Part shown: piece after piece, positions 5,347 through 8,777 of the stretch
How the letters are laid out: the number at the start of each line of letters is the position of its first letter
Numbering within the stretch: the stretch's first letter is position 1
Assembly: GCA_023249795.1 (NCBI GenBank)
Contig: JAHFBU010000056.1
Coordinates: forward strand, 1-8,777
Source: Syntrophaceae bacterium
GTDB taxonomy: Bacteria > Desulfobacterota > Syntrophia > Syntrophales > UBA5619
DNA: 8,777 nucleotides
Direction of reading: 5' to 3'
Program-made: the position numbers and the translations under genes
Notes under the pieces: model-generated
Seen by the model: the letters and a program-made list of their open reading frames with translations, nothing else
Told to the model about the DNA's origin: nothing
The model's database searches: none

Positions 5347-5802
5347 ATGCTCGCATCCATTGCAACCTATCGGCGGAAAGCCGGTATCATCCTGCTGGTC
5401 GTCCTGACCGGTTACGCTGTCCTGAATCTGCTCTGGCAGTACGCTAGCGCCTACCCGGACCTGCCCGAAACGGACCCGGTCACGATCCATGAAAACCGCA
5501 TTGCCCAGCTCTTGCCGCTGCTGCCCGCCGTAGGCGACGTCGGCTATGTCACGACCGTGGAAAACGGCAGCATCTTCGCTACGGAAAAGACCTTCACCAA
5601 CGTCGAATTTCTCGCCCAGTATGTGCTGACGCAATACACCCTCGCCCCGCGGATTGTCCGCAACAGCCCGAATCTTCCGCTCGTCGTCGGCAACTTTATC
5701 GACGGTCCGCCCGCGCCAGGCTTTCTGGAGGAAAACGGCCTGGTTCCTCTGAAGGATTTCGGAGACGGCCTGATCCTCTATCGAAGAGAGGATAAACCAT
5801 GA
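5347..5802 (+). CDS. Small membrane-anchored protein of unknown function, first gene of the glycosyltransferase operon
   Basis: The 151-residue product has a short basic N-terminus (MLASIATYRRK) and one predicted transmembrane helix at about residues 13-31. A soluble domain of ~120 residues follows, most likely on the periplasmic side (inferred from the positive-inside rule). Recognisable but unassigned segments are VGYVTTVENGSIFATEKTF (66-84), EFLAQYVLTQYTLAPRIV (87-104), PLVVGNF (111-117) and a C-terminal GLILYRRED. There is no lipobox, no Cys in the domain and no catalytic motif that I recognise. An in-frame TTG at 5311 would add 12 residues, but the ATG at 5347 is preferred because it directly precedes the basic stretch and helix. 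No clear Shine-Dalgarno precedes either. The stop overlaps the next ATG by 4 nt, implying translational coupling to the membrane glycosyltransferase. It could be an accessory subunit, a chaperone or the substrate of that enzyme. Confidence 0.75.
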   Translation: MLASIATYRRKAGIILLVVLTGYAVLNLLWQYASAYPDLPETDPVTIHENRIAQLLPLLPAVGDVGYVTTVENGSIFATEKTFTNVEFLAQYVLTQYTLAPRIVRNSPNLPLVVGNFIDGPPAPGFLEENGLVPLKDFGDGLILYRREDKP

Positions 5803-7286
5803 TCCTTTTCATCACCTCCCTTCTGATCTCCCTGGCCATCGGCATTCTGCTGACCTCTCTTTTCTGTCCGTCCCTGAAAGGCGGCGCCGCTCTGGTGTTT
5901 CGCCTCTTTGCCGGCGGCGGTATCGGGATCGGCATTACTTCGTGTCTCTATTTCATTTGTCTGCTGACCGGTCTTACGCGGTACAGCCCGGTTTTTGACT
6001 TCGGCGTCTGCCTGCTTCTCGGGATTCTCTGTTTCATCTTCTTCAGGAGGCGCAGCGCCGTCTGTGCTCCGCAACCGCTTCCGGAGACCGGGAAACGATC
6101 CCGTCTCACGATCCTTCTGGCCGGAATTTTCTCCGTCGAACTCATCACCTCCGTCGTCTCATATATCCTGGCCTTTCTGAAGGAGCCCCACGGCAAGTGG
6201 GACGCCTGGCTCATCTGGAACATGCACGCCCGTTTCCTGTTTCGGGGAGGCGACCAATGGCGCGATGCGTTCGCAAGCGGCCTGGACTGGAGCCACTGGG
6301 ACTACCCCCTGCTCCTGCCGCTCTCCATCGCCCGCGGATGGCAATACCTGGGCGGCGAAAGCGTCTCTGTTCCGGCTGTCATGGCGTTTGTCTTCACCTT
6401 CATGACGGTCGGCCTGCTGCTGTCCGCCCTCTCTCTTCTCCGGGACCGGACTCAAGGATTCCTTGCCGCTATGATCCTGCTGGGAACCCCTTTTTTTATC
6501 GTCATGGGAGCCGCCCAGTTTGCCGACGTCCCGCTGGCCTTCTTCATCCTGGCAACCGTTGTGCTGCTCTCGCTGCATTGGCGTTCATCCGAAAATCAGA
6601 CAGGGACGTTGATCCTCGCAGGGCTCGCCGCCGGTTTATGTGCCTGGACAAAAAACGAAGGGCTGCTGTTTTTCCTGATCGTCGCGGCGACTTTATTCTG
6701 CACAACGGTTTACACAGCGAAATGGAAATCGGCACTGAAGAATACCGCCGCATTTATGGCCGGGGCTCTTCCGGTCCTGCTGATGGTGGCCTATTTCAAG
6801 ACGCAGTTGTCGCCGGTAAACGACTTGATGGCAGGGCTAAACCCGGCCGCGATAACAGCCAGATTGACGGACCTGGGCCGCTATGCGGAGATTGCGAAGG
6901 CCTTCTTCATCACGGGAATCAGTTTCACTCAGGGGCTGATCGATATTCGCGTGGGAATGCATTTGAACCCCGGCGCCGTCAGCGTCCTGCTGTTGATGGT
7001 CTATCTGTTTCTCGCAGGGGTTCGGATCGATAGAACCCGCCGTGTGGGCATCATCCAATCGGCCGCCGTTCTTGGCCTGATGCTGACCGGCTATTTTTTC
7101 GTCTATGTGCTGACCCCCCTCGATCTGGGCTACCACATCGTAACCTCTTTGAACCGCCTCTTCCTCCAGTTGTGGCCGTGCATTATTTTCCTGTTCTTCA
7201 TGATGGCCGATTCGCCGGAGAACGCTCCGGCTCCACCGGAAACAGGATCGACAAGCAGACCAAAGAAAATGAAGGAGCCGCAATGA
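5799..7286 (+). CDS. Polytopic GT-C fold glycosyltransferase, family 39-like
   Basis: This is a 495-residue integral membrane protein with about 10 or more hydrophobic segments. Four come before residue 130 (about 1-22, 31-56, 65-82, 103-127), and more lie at about 190-213, 219-258, 271-305, 316-333, 394-408, 418-438 and 452-469. The loop after helix 4 holds GKWDAWLIWNMHARFLFRGG (132-151), with Asp135 a candidate for the catalytic or metal-binding acid of GT-C enzymes, and then HWDYPLLLPL (166-175). FADVPLAFF (241-249) and WTKNEGLLFF (283-292) are typical of the PMT_2/ArnT-like group. Such enzymes take a sugar from a polyprenyl-phosphate carrier and transfer it to lipid, glycan or protein on the outer face of the membrane. 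The acceptor here is unknown. The start at 5799 overlaps the upstream stop (ATGA), with AGAGG a few bases before it. The stop overlaps the next gene in the same way. The C-terminal tail (about 471-495) is hydrophilic and rich in Pro and Lys. Confidence 0.82.
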   Translation: MILFITSLLISLAIGILLTSLFCPSLKGGAALVFRLFAGGGIGIGITSCLYFICLLTGLTRYSPVFDFGVCLLLGILCFIFFRRRSAVCAPQPLPETGKRSRLTILLAGIFSVELITSVVSYILAFLKEPHGKWDAWLIWNMHARFLFRGGDQWRDAFASGLDWSHWDYPLLLPLSIARGWQYLGGESVSVPAVMAFVFTFMTVGLLLSALSLLRDRTQGFLAAMILLGTPFFIVMGAAQFADVPLAFFILATVVLLSLHWRSSENQTGTLILAGLAAGLCAWTKNEGLLFFLIVAATLFCTTVYTAKWKSALKNTAAFMAGALPVLLMVAYFKTQLSPVNDLMAGLNPAAITARLTDLGRYAEIAKAFFITGISFTQGLIDIRVGMHLNPGAVSVLLLMVYLFLAGVRIDRTRRVGIIQSAAVLGLMLTGYFFVYVLTPLDLGYHIVTSLNRLFLQLWPCIIFLFFMMADSPENAPAPPETGSTSRPKKMKEPQ

Positions 7287-7984
7287 ATACTCAAAAAACA
7301 TTGTCCGTCGTCATCCCCGTTTACAACGAAAAAGAGACGGTTCTGAAGATCCTCGGCAAGGTCCTGAAACTGGATTTCATCGCGGAAGTCATTCTCGTCG
7401 ATGACGGTTCCACCGACGGGACGAGGGAACTGCTGAAACAGACGGCACTCGACGGGCGTGTGAAACTCTTTTTCCACGACCGGAATCGCGGCAAGGGGGC
7501 GGCCCTGCGGACCGGATTCGGCCATGTGACCGGGGAGATCGTGGCGATTCAGGATGCGGACCTGGAATACGACCCGAACGAATTTATCGAGATGATCAAG
7601 CCCATTAACGAAGGGGTGGCCGACGTCGTTTACGGTTCCCGCCTCTCCGGGGGAAAACCGCAGCGGGTTCATCTCTTCTGGCATAAGATGGGGAACGGTT
7701 TCTTGACATTCATAACGGGCATACTCTACAACACGACCCTCTCTGACATGGAGACCTGTTACAAGATGTTCCGGAAGGAGGTCCTCGAAACCATCCGGAT
7801 CGAATCCGATGATTTTTCCGTCGAGCCGGAGCTGACCGCCAAGATCTGCAAGAACAAACAATGGCGCGTCTATGAAATCCCCATCTCCTACTACGGCAGA
7901 AGTTATGCGGAGGGAAAGAAGATCTCGTGGAGGCACGGTTTCTCCGCCCTTTGGACGCTGTTGAAATACCGTTTCAAGAAATAA
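7283..7984 (+). CDS. Family GT2 polyprenyl-phosphate glycosyltransferase (DPM1-like)
   Basis: The 233-residue cytoplasmic GT-A enzyme probably transfers a hexose from a nucleotide sugar to undecaprenyl phosphate. Motifs run in the expected order: SVVIPVYNE (8-16), ILVDDGSTDGT (37-47), RNRGKGAALRTGF (67-79), the metal-binding DADLEYDP (91-98), VVYGSRL (115-121), SDMETCYKMF (154-163) and EPELTAKI (181-188). The C-terminal YYGRSYAEGKKISWRHGF (203-220) is typical of bacterial DPM1-like enzymes. There are no C-terminal transmembrane helices, so it is the short soluble type, not the GtrB/ArnC type with two helices. AAGGAG lies upstream of the ATG, and the start overlaps the previous stop by 4 nt. 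The frame is open further upstream, but the motifs fix this start. Together with the GT-C enzyme it completes a donor-and-transfer pair. Whether the sugar is mannose, glucose or another hexose cannot be read from the sequence. Confidence 0.9.
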   Translation: MNTQKTLSVVIPVYNEKETVLKILGKVLKLDFIAEVILVDDGSTDGTRELLKQTALDGRVKLFFHDRNRGKGAALRTGFGHVTGEIVAIQDADLEYDPNEFIEMIKPINEGVADVVYGSRLSGGKPQRVHLFWHKMGNGFLTFITGILYNTTLSDMETCYKMFRKEVLETIRIESDDFSVEPELTAKICKNKQWRVYEIPISYYGRSYAEGKKISWRHGFSALWTLLKYRFKK

Positions 7985-8020
7985 TCCTGTTGAAAATGAC
8001 CTCCGCGTTATCGGGACTTC

Positions 8021-8777
8021 TCAGATGCCGGCATACCACTCGTATCCCTGGTCTTCCCAGTATCCCCCTTTTCCGCCGGCTACCTTCGAGATATCTTCGA
8101 CGATTTCAAGCCGCATGACATACTTCGCCATTTTGTAGCCAAGCTGCCGCTCCAACCTCAGCCGTAGCGGCGCGCCGTTCTGGATCGGCAACGGTTCATC
8201 GTTGAGTTCATAGGCGAGAATGGTCTGCGGGTGAAAGGCGTCTTCCAGATCGACGCTCTCGTAATAGGGCGAGCTGCCGTCCGCTTCCATCGGGTCCGCG
8301 CAGTGGAAGACGACGTAACGGGCATCGGGTTTCAAATGCACAGCTTCGAGCAGTACGCCAAGGCGCGCCCCCTTCCACTTGCCTATCGCGCTCCAACCCT
8401 CAACGCAATCGTGTCGCGTGATCTGGGTACGGCTGGGAAACTTTCGAATGTCGGCAAGCGAAAACGTCATGGGTCGTTCAACCAGCCCCCCTACCTCAAG
8501 GCGATAGTCCCTGAATCCATTGGCCGCCAACGCCTCGTATGCCGGATTATCCGGCATGGCCGTCCCGTTGCTGCGGAATTGCGGCGACAGGTCGTCTGCC
8601 GTGAATTCCTGCGCCATCGCTTTACGCGAAACGACCAGCCTTTGAATCTTATACGTAGCCTTTTCGCCCAAACCCAGCACCTTGGGAAACCAGGCGGTCT
8701 CCGAAAGCTTTTCACAGCCGCTGAGCACCGCCACGCCTGCGACCGCAAGAAGGCGCCCCATGAGACCGCGCCGGGTG
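8021..8777 (-). CDS. YedY/MsrP-like molybdopterin-dependent oxidoreductase, Tat-exported lipoprotein, N-terminus cut by window edge
   Basis: This belongs to the sulfite oxidase fold family that includes MsrP (YedY), the periplasmic methionine-sulfoxide reductase subunit. About 252 codons are visible, ending in EWYAGI. The molybdenum-ligand region is TRHDCVEGWSAIGKWKG, with the Cys codon at 8405-8407. PLRLRLERQLGYKMAKYVMR is the typical segment near the C-terminus. An internal ATG at 8759-8761 would make a closed 246-residue frame. However, the codons upstream of it read TRRGL, a twin-arginine motif followed by a hydrophobic stretch, so the true start lies beyond the window. The signal ends in AVLSGCEK, a lipobox, which suggests a lipidated Tat substrate. 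The usual haem partner MsrQ is not in the window. The physiological substrate is uncertain because this family is broad. The gene converges on the glycosyltransferase operon with a 36-bp gap in which I see no terminator. Confidence 0.85.
   Translation of the reverse strand, partial: TRRGLMGRLLAVAGVAVLSGCEKLSETAWFPKVLGLGEKATYKIQRLVVSRKAMAQEFTADDLSPQFRSNGTAMPDNPAYEALAANGFRDYRLEVGGLVERPMTFSLADIRKFPSRTQITRHDCVEGWSAIGKWKGARLGVLLEAVHLKPDARYVVFHCADPMEADGSSPYYESVDLEDAFHPQTILAYELNDEPLPIQNGAPLRLRLERQLGYKMAKYVMRLEIVEDISKVAGGKGGYWEDQGYEWYAGI

Noticed and set aside
7130..7936. 268-codon minus-strand open frame across the GT2 gene
   Set aside because: The plus strand holds an intact GT2 enzyme with DAD, YGSR and EGKKI motifs. 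The antisense frame has no family features.
1..8777. CRISPR array, tRNA or rRNA gene, toxin-antitoxin or defence module
   Set aside because: I looked for regularly spaced repeats, tRNA-like cloverleaf ends and small paired ORFs with defence motifs, and saw none.

Overview
The window looks like chromosomal DNA from a GC-rich, anaerobic, Gram-negative bacterium of the old Deltaproteobacteria, most likely near Syntrophales (Syntrophus/Smithella). This placement is an inference. It rests on an etfBA pair of the kind used in fatty-acid or aromatic-acid beta-oxidation, an outer-membrane porin with a Sec signal, a long deltaproteobacterial-type HflX, and a palindromic interspersed repeat whose ends resemble repeats I recall from these genomes. 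No search was run.

Layout. Positions 1-1420 (minus strand) carry etfB followed by etfA, the latter cut by the left edge. The two are separated by a ~129-bp palindromic repeat (521-649) whose end supplies the etfB stop codon. Upstream of etfB lie a near-consensus sigma70-type promoter (1492-1519) and, just downstream of its predicted start site, a three-half-site operator-like palindrome (1452-1475). Positions 1520-1863 hold no convincing gene, only a pair of AAATAGGAC repeats and a doubtful small reading frame that may be a relic. A plus-strand promoter at 1864-1892, with an inverted repeat between its -35 and -10 boxes, precedes a ~210-nt hairpin-rich leader and a 457-residue beta-barrel porin (2104-3477). 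The porin ends in a textbook intrinsic terminator (3518-3547). Only 20 bp later hflX begins. Its coding sequence is intact, but the only start site supported by a Shine-Dalgarno sequence is an ATC codon.

Positions 5347-7984 form a tight three-gene plus-strand operon with two ATGA overlaps: a small membrane-anchored protein of unknown function, a polytopic GT-C/family-39-like glycosyltransferase, and a family GT2 polyprenyl-phosphate sugar transferase of the DPM1 type. A coherent reading is that the GT2 enzyme loads a sugar onto a lipid carrier in the cytoplasm, the GT-C enzyme transfers it on the outer face of the membrane, and the small protein assists or is modified. The acceptor is unknown. 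The right end (8021-8777, minus strand) is a convergent, edge-truncated gene for a YedY/MsrP-like molybdopterin enzyme whose visible N-terminus combines a twin-arginine motif with a lipobox cysteine.

Nothing here is a clear novel defence or mobile system. The most interesting points are the missing canonical start of hflX, the palindromic element inside etfBA, the triple half-site operator, the structured porin leader and the glycosylation operon with its uncharacterised small partner.
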